Of a DNA stretch of 64,000 nt, positions 21,646 to 31,087 are shown piece by piece (position 1 is the first letter of the stretch; each line of letters opens with the position of its first letter). Under the pieces are notes generated by a model, which worked only from the letters and a program-made list of their open reading frames with translations, did not search any database and was not told where the DNA came from. Source of the DNA: Citrobacter sp. On2M (GTDB lineage Bacteria; Pseudomonadota; Gammaproteobacteria; Enterobacterales; Enterobacteriaceae); NCBI RefSeq assembly GCF_018035235.1, contig NZ_WPCV01000004.1, positions 930,001 to 994,000 of the forward strand, read 5' to 3'. A program made the translations under genes and the position numbers.

Positions 21646-22341
21646 ATGCTGAAGCGTTTCTTTATTACAGGTACAGACACTTCTGTTGGGAAGACCGTGG
21701 TTTCCCGCGCATTACTACAAGCGTTAGCGTCAGGAGGTAAAAGTGTTGTGGGTTACAAGCCCGTAGCCAAAGGAAGCAAAGAGACGCCTGAAGGCCTGCG
21801 CAACAAAGACGCGCTGGTGCTACAAAGCGTGTCGACAATCGAGCTGCCCTACGAGGCGGTCAACCCGATTGCACTCAGTGAAGACGAAAGTAGCGTAGCG
21901 CATAGTGGGCCGGTCAATTACACCCTGCTCTCTAACGGCCTCGCAAGCCTCAGTGAAAAAGTCGATCACGTTGTCGTGGAAGGCACAGGAGGCTGGCGGA
22001 GCCTGATGAACGATCTGCGTCCGTTATCTGAGTGGGTGGTACAGGAACAATTGCCGGTGTTGCTGGTGGTAGGTATCCAGGAAGGCTGTATTAATCATGC
22101 CATCCTTACTGCGCAGGCGATTGCCAGCGACGGACTGCCGTTAATCGGCTGGGTCGCGAACCGTATCAATCCAGGGCTGGCGCATTATGCGGAAATCATT
22201 GATGTGCTGAGCAAAAAATTACCCGCACCGCTTATCGGCGAACTGCCTTATCTGCCTCGCGCAGAGCAGCGCGAGCTGTCTCAGTTCATCCGCCTGTCAA
22301 TGCTCGGCAGCGTGTTGTCGGTAGATCGAGTCGTGGCGTAA
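21646..22341 (+). CDS. bioD2: Dethiobiotin synthetase paralogue BioD2
   Basis: A 231-residue P-loop ATPase (GTDTSVGKT near residue 8) homologous to BioD, which makes dethiobiotin from diaminopelargonate. This is the second copy (YnfK) found in E. coli away from the bio operon; its physiological need is unclear. The ATG at 21646 follows GGTGGAG and gives the family start MLKRFFITG, so the longer frame from 21634 was shortened. It overlaps convergent clcB by 45 bases. Confidence 0.94.
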   Translation: MLKRFFITGTDTSVGKTVVSRALLQALASGGKSVVGYKPVAKGSKETPEGLRNKDALVLQSVSTIELPYEAVNPIALSEDESSVAHSGPVNYTLLSNGLASLSEKVDHVVVEGTGGWRSLMNDLRPLSEWVVQEQLPVLLVVGIQEGCINHAILTAQAIASDGLPLIGWVANRINPGLAHYAEIIDVLSKKLPAPLIGELPYLPRAEQRELSQFIRLSMLGSVLSVDRVVA

Positions 22342-23550
22342 CGTTCGCGATAGCACCGACGCCACCACACAGGCAATCAGCAACCCGGGGAGCAGACGGT
22401 ACTCCCCGGTCATTTCACAAACCATCAGTGTCGACATTATTGGCGCATGTGTAGTTGCTGCCAGCAGCGTGGCCATACCCGTTAATCCCAGCAAAATAGC
22501 AATCTCATCCGGCCCCGGTAACCACAATCCCCACATCCGTCCCAGTAGCATGCCCACCGACAGACCGACAAACAGCGTTGGCGTAAACACACCGCCTGGC
22601 GCGCCGGAACCACTGCTGGCTAATACTGCCAGTATTTTGCAGATAAAGATCACGCTCACCACGGCAAGTAACGGAGGGGCGGTCAAATATGACTGCACTA
22701 CGCTGTAGCCATTGCCCCAGACCGCAGGCGTGAGCAGCGACAGCAGGCCAACGATCAGTCCGCCGAGTGCCAGTTGCCACGGAGGGGAGAGTTTTAAGCG
22801 CAAAAAACCATTATGGCTGGCGGTCATCAACCACATAAACAGCGGCCCGCAAACGCCGGCTGCCAGACCGGTACTGACGATCATGACATATTCCAGCACA
22901 TGTAGCTCGCGCGTGAATCGTACGGCATACAGGAGCGCATTGCTATCGCTCAGTACATTGGTGGTGAGCAAGGCCACGACGGCAGACACCACCACTGGTC
23001 CCAGTGATGCGAGGATCAGCGTGCCAAACAATACTTCAGCAATAAATAAACTGCCCGCCAGTGGAGCATGGTACGCTCCAGCCATACCGGCAGCGGCTCC
23101 ACAGGCAATCCATAACTTCCATTCCGTACGCGGGGTGAAGCGTTTAGCAAAGCAGGAGGCCGCCAGCGCCGCCAGTAAAATCATGGCGCCTTCGCGCCCG
23201 ATGGCGCTCCCGCTGGCGACAACCAGTAATGAGGCGAGTGATTTAACCAGGCTTGCACTGACGTCAAATTGACCGTCGGTTTGCAGGGCTTCCATATAAT
23301 CGGTAGGGGCCTGTGGGCGTAAACGGTTAAACTTTTGCCATCCCCAAAGCAGTAAACCTGCCGCCAGACCACCTAATGCAGGCGTCAGCGCACGTCTTAG
23401 AGGCGAAAGACTTGTTGCCGCATTGACCAGACTCCCGGTGTCGTTGCTCAGGAACAACCATTCAAGCAAGAACATGGCATGACGAAATCCTGCAACGGCT
23501 AACGCGGCAAGAATACCAATCAGCGCGGCAATCATCAGACGGCGGAACAT
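22297..23550 (-). CDS. clcB: Voltage-gated ClC-type chloride channel ClcB
   Basis: A 417-residue ClC-family protein with many membrane helices and the selectivity motifs GSAIGREG and [12 protein letters not shown]. coli ClcB, like ClcA, contributes to extreme acid resistance by chloride movement. The frame is open to 23757, but the upstream part overlaps a 9-bp hairpin after dmsD and is not family-like; MFRRL at 23550 gives the usual length. An alternative start MKRLQLPFW at 23619 cannot be excluded. Neither has a strong ribosome site. Confidence 0.9.
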   Translation of the reverse strand: MFRRLMIAALIGILAALAVAGFRHAMFLLEWLFLSNDTGSLVNAATSLSPLRRALTPALGGLAAGLLLWGWQKFNRLRPQAPTDYMEALQTDGQFDVSASLVKSLASLLVVASGSAIGREGAMILLAALAASCFAKRFTPRTEWKLWIACGAAAGMAGAYHAPLAGSLFIAEVLFGTLILASLGPVVVSAVVALLTTNVLSDSNALLYAVRFTRELHVLEYVMIVSTGLAAGVCGPLFMWLMTASHNGFLRLKLSPPWQLALGGLIVGLLSLLTPAVWGNGYSVVQSYLTAPPLLAVVSVIFICKILAVLASSGSGAPGGVFTPTLFVGLSVGMLLGRMWGLWLPGPDEIAILLGLTGMATLLAATTHAPIMSTLMVCEMTGEYRLLPGLLIACVVASVLSRTLRHDSIYRQHAAEH

Positions 23551-23673
23551 GGCGCGCAGATCAGGATAAGCATGTAAATGGTGCATGAGTGTCCAGAAAG
23601 GAAGTTGCAGACGCTTCATTTTGCGGTTATTTGGCAACAGAAGCAAAAGCTTAGCGTGCGCAACAGGATGTCC

Positions 23674-23699
23674 CACAGGCAGGATGCATTCTGCCTGTG
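23674..23699 (-). terminator. Hairpin after dmsD (end of the ynfEGH operon)
   Basis: A perfect 9-bp stem CACAGGCAG/CTGCCTGTG with an eight-base loop lies just past the dmsD stop. It probably ends the operon and argues for a downstream clcB start. Confidence 0.65.
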
Positions 23700-23705
23700 A
23701 GGAAA

Positions 23706-24320
23706 TTAGCGAAACAGAGGTTTTTTGGCTATCGGGATCAGTAACTGCGATTGCCATTTAGCCAGTGTCAGACGGGCCAGCTCACCGAGCGCCTGATAGA
23801 ACGGGTGGTCGGCTTTGTCGATAAATACGTCAAGGAAGCGGGATGACCACGGGAACAAATGCCACGCCAGCAACTGCTCGCATTCGGTATGGCGTTCGTT
23901 CTCAGCAAGCCAGGCCGTAAGCAACAGCAACGAACCAAAGTGATCTTCCGGCTCATTTTGCTGCATGGCGAACTGGATGCCGTTTTCCCGCATCCATTGG
24001 CGTAATGCCAGAGTGGAATCGCCAAACAACACGTTTTCACGATCCAGCCAGACGGATCCCCAGGGCGGAGAAGGTAGTGCATACGGACCGACAAACAGAC
24101 GCTGCCAGGCCTGCGGCAGAGGCTCATCGGCCTCGACTTGCAGTTTTTCTGCCAGCGGAGAAAGCGTTGCCTGATCAAGCGGCCACTGGACCTGCCAGCC
24201 TTCGGTTCTTAACGCATTGACTAATGCAGAGGTTTCTGCGCTTTCAGGTGCATAATAAAATAGCGCACCCAGCACACGCGCTGCGGTAGAGAAGTTGTCA
24301 CGTTGTGAAAAATGGGTCAT
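23706..24320 (-). CDS. dmsD: Tat proofreading chaperone DmsD
   Basis: A 204-residue TorD/DmsD-family chaperone that binds the twin-arginine signals of DmsA and YnfE/F and holds them until cofactor loading is complete. Family-conserved residues can be seen in WGSVWLDRE and [12 protein letters not shown]. It is the last gene of the ynfE-G-H operon, 42 bases after ynfH, with an internal hairpin in the gap. Length equals the E. coli protein. Confidence 0.94.
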   Translation of the reverse strand: MTHFSQRDNFSTAARVLGALFYYAPESAETSALVNALRTEGWQVQWPLDQATLSPLAEKLQVEADEPLPQAWQRLFVGPYALPSPPWGSVWLDRENVLFGDSTLALRQWMRENGIQFAMQQNEPEDHFGSLLLLTAWLAENERHTECEQLLAWHLFPWSSRFLDVFIDKADHPFYQALGELARLTLAKWQSQLLIPIAKKPLFR

Positions 24321-24337
24321 GCATACAATCCTGAACA

Positions 24338-24355
24338 GTGCGGGTTGCCCCGCAC
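24338..24355 (-). terminator. Small intra-operon hairpin between ynfH and dmsD
   Basis: A perfect 7-4-7 stem-loop GTGCGGG/CCCGCAC without a T run lies in the ynfH-dmsD gap. It may lower dmsD expression relative to the reductase subunits or protect the upstream mRNA end. Confidence 0.5.
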
Positions 24356-24362
24356 CCGAGAG

Positions 24363-25217
24363 TTAACCTGCGACAGCCATTCCGACTGTCATATGTAATC
24401 CGTAAAACAAACCGCGGCCAATGATTTCACCGGCGAGGACTGAAACCAGGCCCAACGCCAGTCCGCCAACGGACGGTTCTTTGCGACGGACAAGCGGACA
24501 TATCCAGCACCCCAGACCCGCAGCCAGCAGGAGGATACGCCAGACCTGTAAACTTGCGTAGTCGGGCACCAGCGCGCTGGCGTTTTGTACCGAACTGTGG
24601 ATCTCACCGAGCGCCAGTCCCTGCAGAACGATAACCGCCACGGTCACCAGCAGGGCCAGAACGCTTACGCCGGCGAATCTGGCAGGGCTACAGGAAACAC
24701 CTGCAGCCCGCAGCAGTAGGGTGGCAAACAGCGGCCCGCTGAGCAGCATCGTCATAAAAAATGCCAGCGTCGTATAGCCATTATACCAGGTCGGGACGGT
24801 GTCTATCAGATAGACGCGGGTCATCGCCAGCACAAATACCAGACCCAGCACCATGCCTGCCAGCAGCCAGATTTTACCTAAAGCTGCAGGCATTTTACCG
24901 AGAAACGCCACCAGCCACCACAGGCCACCGACGGCGAAAAACAGCGACCCGCTGGCGATTTCGTTACTCAGCGCCGATGCGCCGACTCTGTTCAGCGAGT
25001 TAAAGGCGCGCAGCGGCGAACCCAGATGCATCACCGAGGCGAGAAAGGCGATGCCCATCACCAGCCACAGAAAAAACATGTTGCGCACGATACGCTGTTT
25101 TACCGCATCGTCTTTAGCGGTCAGCCAGCCGTAACCACTCACCAGCAGCGCCCCGACCACGCACTGGCCGAGCACCGTAAACAGAACCAGCGGCCATTCA
25201 TGCCATCCATTACCCAT
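24363..25217 (-). CDS. ynfH: DmsC-type membrane anchor YnfH
   Basis: A 284-residue membrane protein with about eight helices, homologous to the DmsC anchor of DMSO reductase. It should dock the catalytic and iron-sulfur subunits to the inner membrane and take electrons from menaquinol. The start ATG lies 2 bases past the ynfG stop. E. coli YnfH can substitute for DmsC in hybrid complexes. Confidence 0.92.
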   Translation of the reverse strand: MGNGWHEWPLVLFTVLGQCVVGALLVSGYGWLTAKDDAVKQRIVRNMFFLWLVMGIAFLASVMHLGSPLRAFNSLNRVGASALSNEIASGSLFFAVGGLWWLVAFLGKMPAALGKIWLLAGMVLGLVFVLAMTRVYLIDTVPTWYNGYTTLAFFMTMLLSGPLFATLLLRAAGVSCSPARFAGVSVLALLVTVAVIVLQGLALGEIHSSVQNASALVPDYASLQVWRILLLAAGLGCWICPLVRRKEPSVGGLALGLVSVLAGEIIGRGLFYGLHMTVGMAVAG

Positions 25218-25218
25218 G

Positions 25219-25836
25219 TCACACCTCCTTCGGGTTGGCCAGATAACCCGTGGTGTCCCCGGTCGGGCGGCTATTGGCGTTGGGTTTGATTACAATACTC
25301 GGTTTGGTGAAGTGCGGGCCCGGCAGCGGAGCAACCGCCGCCAGCTCACCGTGTTTTTTGCGCAGCTCATCAATGGGACCAAAGTCCAGCGCGCGCAGCG
25401 GACAGGATTCGACACAGACGGGCTTTTTGCCGTCGGCGACGCGATCGTGGCAGCCGTCGCACTTGGTCATATGCCCTTTGGCGGCATTGTACTGTGGTGC
25501 GCCGTACGGGCAGGCCATGTGGCAGTAACGACAGCCAATACACACGTCTTCATCCACCACCACAAAACCATCTTCACGTTTATGCATAGCCCCGCTGGGG
25601 CAAACCTTGGTGCAGGCCGGATCTTCGCAGTGGTTACAGGCAATGGAGAGGTAGTAGGCGAAAACGTTCTGTCGCCAGACGCCGTTGTCTTCCTGCCAGT
25701 CTCCCCCGGCGTATTCATAAATCCGGCGGAAACTGACGTCGGGCGTGAGATCCTTGTAGTCTTTGCAGGCCAGTTCGCAGGTTTTGCAGCCGGTGCAACG
25801 ACTGGAATCAATAAAAAATCCATACTGAGTTGTCAT
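25219..25836 (-). CDS. ynfG: Four-cluster ferredoxin subunit YnfG
   Basis: A 205-residue DmsB-type electron-transfer subunit. Sixteen cysteines fall into four CxxCxxCxxxC-type groups, starting CTGCKTCELAC near residue 15 and including CNHCEDPACTKVC and CIGCRYCHMAC, giving four [4Fe-4S] clusters. It passes electrons from the YnfH anchor to the molybdenum subunit. It sits between ynfE (10-base gap) and ynfH (1-base gap). The opposite strand has a longer open frame that is a shadow. Confidence 0.95.
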   Translation of the reverse strand: MTTQYGFFIDSSRCTGCKTCELACKDYKDLTPDVSFRRIYEYAGGDWQEDNGVWRQNVFAYYLSIACNHCEDPACTKVCPSGAMHKREDGFVVVDEDVCIGCRYCHMACPYGAPQYNAAKGHMTKCDGCHDRVADGKKPVCVESCPLRALDFGPIDELRKKHGELAAVAPLPGPHFTKPSIVIKPNANSRPTGDTTGYLANPKEV

Positions 25837-25846
25837 GGGTTAGTCC

Positions 25847-28285
25847 TTAAACCTTCTCGATCTCGACCAGGTTAGTGTGCTGTGGATTGCCTTTTGCCAA
25901 CGGCGACGGACGCTGAGTTGTCAGCGTGTTGACGCAGGCGCCGTGATCAATTTTATCGCCAGCCATATCGGCATCATGCCATGCGCCCTGGCCCATTGCG
26001 CTTACGCCGGGTAGGATTCGTGGCGTTACTTTTGCCGGGATACGTACTTCACCGCGATCGTTAAAGACTCGAACCATATCGCCATTTGCAATGCCTCGTT
26101 TTTGGGCATCGACGGGGTTGATCCACACTTCCTGACGGCAAGATGTCTGGAGAACATCGATATTGCCGTAGCTGGAGTGCGTACGGGATTTGTAGTGGAA
26201 ACCAAACAGCTGGAGCGGAAATGAACTGCGTTTCGGATCATCCCACCCTTCAAAGGTGGACGCGTAAATGGGAAGCGGACTGATCACTTCATCCTTTTGC
26301 AGTTCCCAGGTGTTGGCAATTTTCGCCAGTCGGCTGGAATATATTTCAATCTTTCCGGACGGTGTTTTGAGCGGATTGGCCTGTGGATCGTCGCGGAATT
26401 TTTTATAGGCGACAAAGTGGCCATTAGGATCTTTGCGTTTATAGATCCCCATTTTTTTAAGCGCGTCATAAGAAGGGAGGGCAGGATCTTTGGCCAGCAT
26501 TTTGGCATACAGATACTGGAGCCACTGTTCCTGAGTACGGCCTTCGGTAAAACGTTGATAGACATCATCTCCAAGACGTTTTGCCACTTCACTCATGATC
26601 CAGTAGATCGGTTTGCGCTCGAACTTAGGTGAGGTTGCTGGCTGAATGAAAATGAGGTATCCCATATTGCCCGCATAGTCGTTAGGAATGATGTCTTCCT
26701 GCTCCACAGTCATTAAATCAGGCAGCAGGATATCGGCATATTTGGCCGAGGATGTCATGAAGTTCTCAATGACCACTATCATTTCGCACTTTGTATCGTC
26801 CTGCAGGATAGCATGCGTTTTATTGATATCTGAGTGCTGATTGGTGATGGTGTTTCCCGCATAGTTCCAGATAAATTTAATCGGCACATCGAGCTTTTCT
26901 TTCCCACGCACGCCATCGCGGGTAGCGGTCATTTCCGGACCCCGGGCGATGGCGTCAGTCCAGCTAAAGCAGGATATCTGGGTCTTAATGGGATTATCTG
27001 GCAGCGGCATACGCTCAATTGTGATGGTATAGGTTGATTCTCGTGCACCGCTATTGCCGCCATTGATGCCGACGTTGCCAGTCAGGATAGGCAACATCGC
27101 GATCGCGCGTGAGGTCAGTTCGCCGTTAGCCTGACGTTGCGGCCCCCAACCCTGACAAATATATGCCGGTTTCGTGCTGCCGATTTCCCGAGCCAGTTTG
27201 ATAATGCGATCGGCTGGGATTCCGGTGACTTGGGATGCCCATTGGGGGGTTTTGGCGATGCCGTCATCGCCATCCCCCAGAATATAAGCTTTGTAATGTC
27301 CGTTTGCTGGCGCATCGGAGGGCAGGGTTTTCTCATCATAACCGACGCAGTATTTGTCAAGGAACGGCTGGTCGATAAGATTTTCGTTAATCATAACCCA
27401 GGCAAGTCCCGCTACGAGTGCGGCATCGGTTCCCGGTCGGATAGGGATCCACTCATCTTCGCGACCCGCTGCGGTATCGGTATAGCGCGGATCGATGACG
27501 ATCATCCGGGCATTAGAGCGTTCCCGGGCCTGTTCAAGGAAGTACGTTATTCCGCCGCCGCTCATGCGCGTTTCGGCTGGATTATTGCCAAACATCACTA
27601 CCAGTTTGGTGTTTTCGATGTCGGACGTGCTGTTGCCGTCATTTGAGCCGTAGGTATAGGGCATTGCCGCCGCGATTTGGGCGGTGCTGTAAGTACCATA
27701 ATGGCTCAGAAATCCGCCATAGCAGTTCATCAGGCGAGCGACCAGCGAGGCATAAGGAGAGGAGCGCGTAATGTTGCCGCCTACAATGCCTGAGGTGTAG
27801 TTAATATAAACAGCTTCATTACCGTATTTCTCCACGGTATTTTTTAAACTGTCACTGATGGTATCCAGCGCTTCCTGCCAGGTTATACGTTCGAATTTTC
27901 CCTCACCGCGTTTTCCCACCCGCTTCATTGGGTAATTCAGGCGATCCGGATGATTGATCCGTCGGCGGATTGATCGCCCACGCAAACAGGCACGAACCTG
28001 ATGCTGACCATAAATATCGTCTCCGGTTGTATCGGATTCCACCCATACAACCTCGTCATCTTTGACATGGAGTTGCAGGGCACAACGACTACCGCAGTTC
28101 ACGGAACACGCGCCCCAAACCACTTTTTCTTCAGCTGGTTGAATAGCTTGTTGTACCGCAGCGGCGGCGGTGCGTATTCCGAAAGGTAATGACAGCCCGC
28201 CTGCGGCAAGCGCCAGCGAACCGATAGCCGAGGATTTCACTAACGCCCTGCGGCTGATGCCTCCATATTGCTCAGTTTCAGACAT
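25847..28285 (-). CDS. ynfE: DMSO-reductase-family molybdoenzyme YnfE
   Basis: An 812-residue Mo-bisMGD oxidoreductase. Tat leader with SRRALVK near residue 11; an N-terminal iron-sulfur motif CSVNCGSRC; molybdopterin signatures such as GNNPAETRM and PLKTPSGKIE. YnfE and YnfF are DmsA paralogues; selenate reduction has been assigned to them in E. coli. The leader (GISRRALVKSSAIGSLALAAGG) and the end QHTNLVEIEKV match YnfE rather than YnfF. K-12 has both genes in tandem; only one is here. FNR- and NarL-like sites lie upstream. Confidence 0.95.
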   Translation of the reverse strand: MSETEQYGGISRRALVKSSAIGSLALAAGGLSLPFGIRTAAAAVQQAIQPAEEKVVWGACSVNCGSRCALQLHVKDDEVVWVESDTTGDDIYGQHQVRACLRGRSIRRRINHPDRLNYPMKRVGKRGEGKFERITWQEALDTISDSLKNTVEKYGNEAVYINYTSGIVGGNITRSSPYASLVARLMNCYGGFLSHYGTYSTAQIAAAMPYTYGSNDGNSTSDIENTKLVVMFGNNPAETRMSGGGITYFLEQARERSNARMIVIDPRYTDTAAGREDEWIPIRPGTDAALVAGLAWVMINENLIDQPFLDKYCVGYDEKTLPSDAPANGHYKAYILGDGDDGIAKTPQWASQVTGIPADRIIKLAREIGSTKPAYICQGWGPQRQANGELTSRAIAMLPILTGNVGINGGNSGARESTYTITIERMPLPDNPIKTQISCFSWTDAIARGPEMTATRDGVRGKEKLDVPIKFIWNYAGNTITNQHSDINKTHAILQDDTKCEMIVVIENFMTSSAKYADILLPDLMTVEQEDIIPNDYAGNMGYLIFIQPATSPKFERKPIYWIMSEVAKRLGDDVYQRFTEGRTQEQWLQYLYAKMLAKDPALPSYDALKKMGIYKRKDPNGHFVAYKKFRDDPQANPLKTPSGKIEIYSSRLAKIANTWELQKDEVISPLPIYASTFEGWDDPKRSSFPLQLFGFHYKSRTHSSYGNIDVLQTSCRQEVWINPVDAQKRGIANGDMVRVFNDRGEVRIPAKVTPRILPGVSAMGQGAWHDADMAGDKIDHGACVNTLTTQRPSPLAKGNPQHTNLVEIEKV

Positions 28286-28362
28286 AACTCACTCCATTAT
28301 TGTTATCGCTATATAATAACTTCTATAACGCAATTAATAGCATGCTAATAATAGAGAGAGTT

Positions 28363-28378
28363 TACCCACTTGTAGGTA
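28363..28378. promoter_or_regulatory. NarL/NarP 7-2-7 site upstream of ynfE
   Basis: TACCCAC-TT-GTAGGTA is a 7-2-7 inverted heptamer pair; each half matches the NarL heptamer TACYYMT in 6 of 7 positions. It lies between the FNR-like site and ynfE, overlapping the probable promoter, which fits nitrate repression. Confidence 0.75.
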
Positions 28379-28385
28379 GAGCATA

Positions 28386-28399
28386 TTAATGCATATCAA
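28386..28399. promoter_or_regulatory. FNR site upstream of ynfE
   Basis: On the minus strand TTGAT-ATGC-ATTAA matches the FNR consensus TTGAT-N4-ATCAA in 9 of 10 positions, centred about 107 bases before the ynfE start. Anaerobic activation by FNR is known for this operon in E. coli. Confidence 0.78.
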
Positions 28400-28409
28400 A
28401 CTGGAGTGA

Positions 28410-28427
28410 CCCTCCGCGCACGGAGGG
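28410..28427 (-). terminator. Terminator of ynfD
   Basis: A perfect 7-bp stem CCCTCCG/CGGAGGG with a CGCA loop lies 6 bases after the ynfD stop and separates it from the ynfE control region. Confidence 0.75.
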
Positions 28428-28433
28428 CGTGAT

Positions 28434-28739
28434 TTATTGCGGTTCGGCGGCGTGTCCGTCTTGCGAAGATGTGCTATTCGCGGGGGCGTTGCCACTGTTA
28501 GTCCGGGTGTAGAGAATTTTGTGCGTATCGTTTGCACAATGTCCGACTACCAGTGAGTCAGGCTGATCTGCCTGATCGTTGGGGACAATATTCAGCGTGA
28601 AGCTGGATTCAGCCACACCATTATTGATGATACGCTGTTCGATATCGCTTTTTACGCGTTCACATGACGCCGGGGCAGCCAGAACCTGCGGGGAAGCGAC
28701 TATCAATATGATCGCGGCAATTCCTGGTATGTTTTTCAT
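28434..28739 (-). CDS. ynfD: Small exported DUF1161 protein YnfD
   Basis: A 101-residue protein with a Sec signal peptide (MKNIPGIAAIILIVASPQVLA) and a DUF1161 domain with two conserved cysteines (SCERV and GHCAND), presumably a disulfide. Its function is unknown. Two adjacent ATGs occur (28742, 28739); the second lies six bases after AGGAG and gives the usual start. The last 15 residues are Ser/Asn-rich and disordered. Confidence 0.88.
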   Translation of the reverse strand: MKNIPGIAAIILIVASPQVLAAPASCERVKSDIEQRIINNGVAESSFTLNIVPNDQADQPDSLVVGHCANDTHKILYTRTNSGNAPANSTSSQDGHAAEPQ

Positions 28740-28844
28740 CATCAGCTCCTTTATGATCAACTTAAACTAAGATTAGCATTTCTGGTGTAAATAACTGTAT
28801 TTGCTAATATGATTGAGAATTATCTTCTTATCCCGGTGAAAAAT

Positions 28845-29555
28845 GTGAAGAAACAGACCTTGTTAGGTTTCCTGTGCCTCTTGCTGGTTGGATGTGATAA
28901 CGCCAAAGGGCTGATTTCCTTTACGCCGGAAATGGCCAGTTTTTCAAATGAATTTGATTTCGACCCGCTGCGCGGACCGGTGAAAGATTTCAGCCAGACG
29001 TTGCTCAATGACAAAGGTGAGGTTACTAAACGCGTTGTTGGTACGCTCTCACAGGAAGGGTGCTTCGATACGCTTGAATTGCACGATATTGAAAATAATA
29101 GCGGCATGGCGCTGGTCCTGGATGCTAACTATTACCGGGATGCCGAAACGCTGGAAAAAAGGATCCGCTTACAGGGTAAATGTCAGTTGGCAGAGCTGCC
29201 TGCTGCGGGTGTGGTTTGGGATACCGATGATAACGGTTTTGTCGTTTCCGCTACGGGCAAAGAGATGAAAGTGCAATATCGCTATGATGCGGAAGGCTAC
29301 CCGCTGGGTAAAACAACCGTCAATAACGATAACACCTTGCAAGTTGATGCCAAACCCTCGGTTGATCCGTTGAAGAAGCTGGATTACACCGCGGTGAGTC
29401 TGCTTAACAATCGTCCTGTAGGCAACGTCAAACAAACGTGCAAGTACGATGACTATGCTAATCCGGTCAACTGCCAGCTTGTTATCGTTGACGAGAGCGT
29501 GAAGCCGGCAGTTGAACACCATTACTCAATTGAAAACACCATCGAGTACTATTAG
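28845..29555 (+). CDS. ynfC: Lipoprotein YnfC (UPF0257)
   Basis: A 236-residue predicted lipoprotein: lipobox LLVGC at residues 13-17 after a short basic, hydrophobic leader. I chose the GTG at 28845, preceded by GGTGA, because it gives exactly the E. coli length and a normal signal; the longest frame from 28809 adds 12 residues with no ribosome site. The mature region (FTPEMASFSNEFDFDPLRGPVKDF) is characteristic of YnfC. Function unknown. It is convergent with speG (gap 7 bases). Confidence 0.9.
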   Translation: MKKQTLLGFLCLLLVGCDNAKGLISFTPEMASFSNEFDFDPLRGPVKDFSQTLLNDKGEVTKRVVGTLSQEGCFDTLELHDIENNSGMALVLDANYYRDAETLEKRIRLQGKCQLAELPAAGVVWDTDDNGFVVSATGKEMKVQYRYDAEGYPLGKTTVNNDNTLQVDAKPSVDPLKKLDYTAVSLLNNRPVGNVKQTCKYDDYANPVNCQLVIVDESVKPAVEHHYSIENTIEYY

Positions 29556-29562
29556 TCAGTCT

Positions 29563-30123
29563 TTACTGAGCGGTAGGTTGCAGCAAATTAGGACCTGACG
29601 TTTTATGTTCTGCCAGATACTGCTGCTGGAAGATACACATGCGGATAGTGTTGCGGTATTGTCCGTTGATAAAGAATTCATGAATTAGTTCGCCTTCGAC
29701 CATAAAGCCGAGTTTACGGTAGATGTGGATAGCTTTTTCGTTCTCTTTATCAACGATCAGATACAGCTTATACAAATTGAGTACGGTAAAGCCGTAATCC
29801 ATCGCCAGTTTAGCCGCACGCGTTGCCAGACCTTTACCCTGATAATCAGGGGAGATAATGATCTGGAATTCCGCCCGGCGGTGCACATGGTTAATTTCAA
29901 CCAGTTCTACCAGCCCGGCTTTTTCACCGTTGCATTCCACAACAAAGCGACGTTCGCTTTGGTCGTGGATATGCTTGTCATAAAGATCTGACAGCTCAAC
30001 AAACGCTTCGTAAGGTTCTTCAAACCAGTAACGCATTACGCTGGCGTTGTTATCAAGCTGATGGACGAATCGTAAATCTTCACGCTCCAGCGGGCGCAAC
30101 TTAACACTGAGGGCGCTAGTCAT
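29563..30123 (-). CDS. speG: Spermidine N1-acetyltransferase SpeG
   Basis: A 186-residue GNAT acetyltransferase that acetylates spermidine and spermine with acetyl-CoA, preventing polyamine toxicity. The acetyl-CoA loop QGKGLATRA is visible near residue 95, and the sequence is almost identical to E. coli SpeG. The start was set at the ATG five codons inside the longest frame to match the family. With MdtJI in the same window, the two polyamine-relief routes are both present. Confidence 0.96.
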   Translation of the reverse strand: MTSALSVKLRPLEREDLRFVHQLDNNASVMRYWFEEPYEAFVELSDLYDKHIHDQSERRFVVECNGEKAGLVELVEINHVHRRAEFQIIISPDYQGKGLATRAAKLAMDYGFTVLNLYKLYLIVDKENEKAIHIYRKLGFMVEGELIHEFFINGQYRNTIRMCIFQQQYLAEHKTSGPNLLQPTAQ

Positions 30124-30158
30124 ATCGTATCCTTTCAATATCCTTCAAAGTGCAATGT

Positions 30159-30500
30159 TTATGGGGCAACGGTGCGGCCTGTGCGGCGGTCAAGGCAGCG
30201 CAGGGTGTTGGGTTCCCAGTACGCATTAATATTAGCGCTCTGTTCGCACTTATCACGGCTATCGAAGGCGGCGTCGGTTTTGTCCCACTCTTTCTCTACA
30301 CGTTTATTGACTTTCTGGCGTAGCTGACGCGTATCGTTCCATTGTTCCTTTTCCATTGCAGCCTGTTGACGACTCTGCGCACTGTCCCCGGACTCAATGA
30401 CCAGTTTACTGGTTTCAGCAAATGCGGAAGAGGTGTACACAGCCGCCGCCAGCGTCAGCATAGCCGTCAGGCACAGGCGTTTGGTCAGTGTAATATTCAT
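30159..30500 (-). CDS. ynfB: Exported UPF0482 protein YnfB
   Basis: A 113-residue protein with a Sec signal peptide ending at SSAFA (about residue 28), followed by a charged, probably helical region and two cysteines (DKCEQ, LRCLD). Matches E. coli YnfB in length and ending ([12 protein letters not shown]). Function unknown. It is 35 bases upstream of speG on the same strand, so the two may be cotranscribed. Confidence 0.9.
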   Translation of the reverse strand: MNITLTKRLCLTAMLTLAAAVYTSSAFAETSKLVIESGDSAQSRQQAAMEKEQWNDTRQLRQKVNKRVEKEWDKTDAAFDSRDKCEQSANINAYWEPNTLRCLDRRTGRTVAP

Positions 30501-30653
30501 GGCGAATTCCTTTTATGGGAAAGGGGATAAATCGTAAAACAGGGTTAAATTCTACACTATTACGTTTCGTGGGCATACCCACTCAGCGGATATGGATACG
30601 CTGATGATATTCTGTCGTATCATGGTTAAACCGAAGGTAACTGAATAACATCA

Positions 30654-30980
30654 ATGCTTAAGACCACATTGCTTTTCTTCGTCACCGCACTATGCGAAAT
30701 CATTGGCTGCTTTTTACCCTGGCTCTGGCTTAAGCGAGGGGCTACGGCCTGGCTGCTGATCCCCGCAGGGGGGGCACTGGCATTATTCGTCTGGTTTCTG
30801 ACGCTGCACCCGGCAGCAAGCGGGCGTGTCTATGCAGCCTATGGCGGGGTTTACGTGGTAACCGCGCTGCTATGGCTACGCATCGTCGACGGCGTAAAAC
30901 TCAGCCTGTACGACTGGTCGGGGGCGCTTGTGGCGTTGTGCGGCATGCTGATCATTGTGGCTGGATGGGGGCGCGCATAG
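30654..30980 (+). CDS. ynfA: Small membrane protein YnfA (UPF0060, SMR-like)
   Basis: A 108-residue protein with four membrane helices and an acidic residue in TM1 ([15 protein letters not shown]), like SMR transporters. UPF0060 proteins have been reported to contribute to multidrug efflux in Shigella. It is divergent from ynfB and followed by a clear terminator that overlaps its stop region. Confidence 0.92.
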   Translation: MLKTTLLFFVTALCEIIGCFLPWLWLKRGATAWLLIPAGGALALFVWFLTLHPAASGRVYAAYGGVYVVTALLWLRIVDGVKLSLYDWSGALVALCGMLIIVAGWGRA

Positions 30981-30990
30981 CGCCTTTTTT
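30970..30990 (+). terminator. Terminator of ynfA
   Basis: A 5-bp stem GGCGC/GCGCC with GCATA loop followed by six T residues, beginning within the last ynfA codons. Confidence 0.85.
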
Positions 30991-31087
30991 GTGATCAAGA
31001 AGCGTTTTTTTGATCATTATACTTGTATGGTAGTAGTTCAGTTGGGTAAATTTCCTGCATCTCAAGAACAGATGTAAGGAACAAGAA

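Noticed and set aside
22342..23757. Longer clcB start at 23757
   Set aside because: The extra 69 codons run through the dmsD 3' end and its hairpin and are unlike ClC N-termini; a later start was used.
25216..25875. 219-codon plus-strand frame
   Set aside because: It is antisense to ynfG, whose four cysteine-cluster motifs are unmistakable. The open frame is a shadow of biased codon use.
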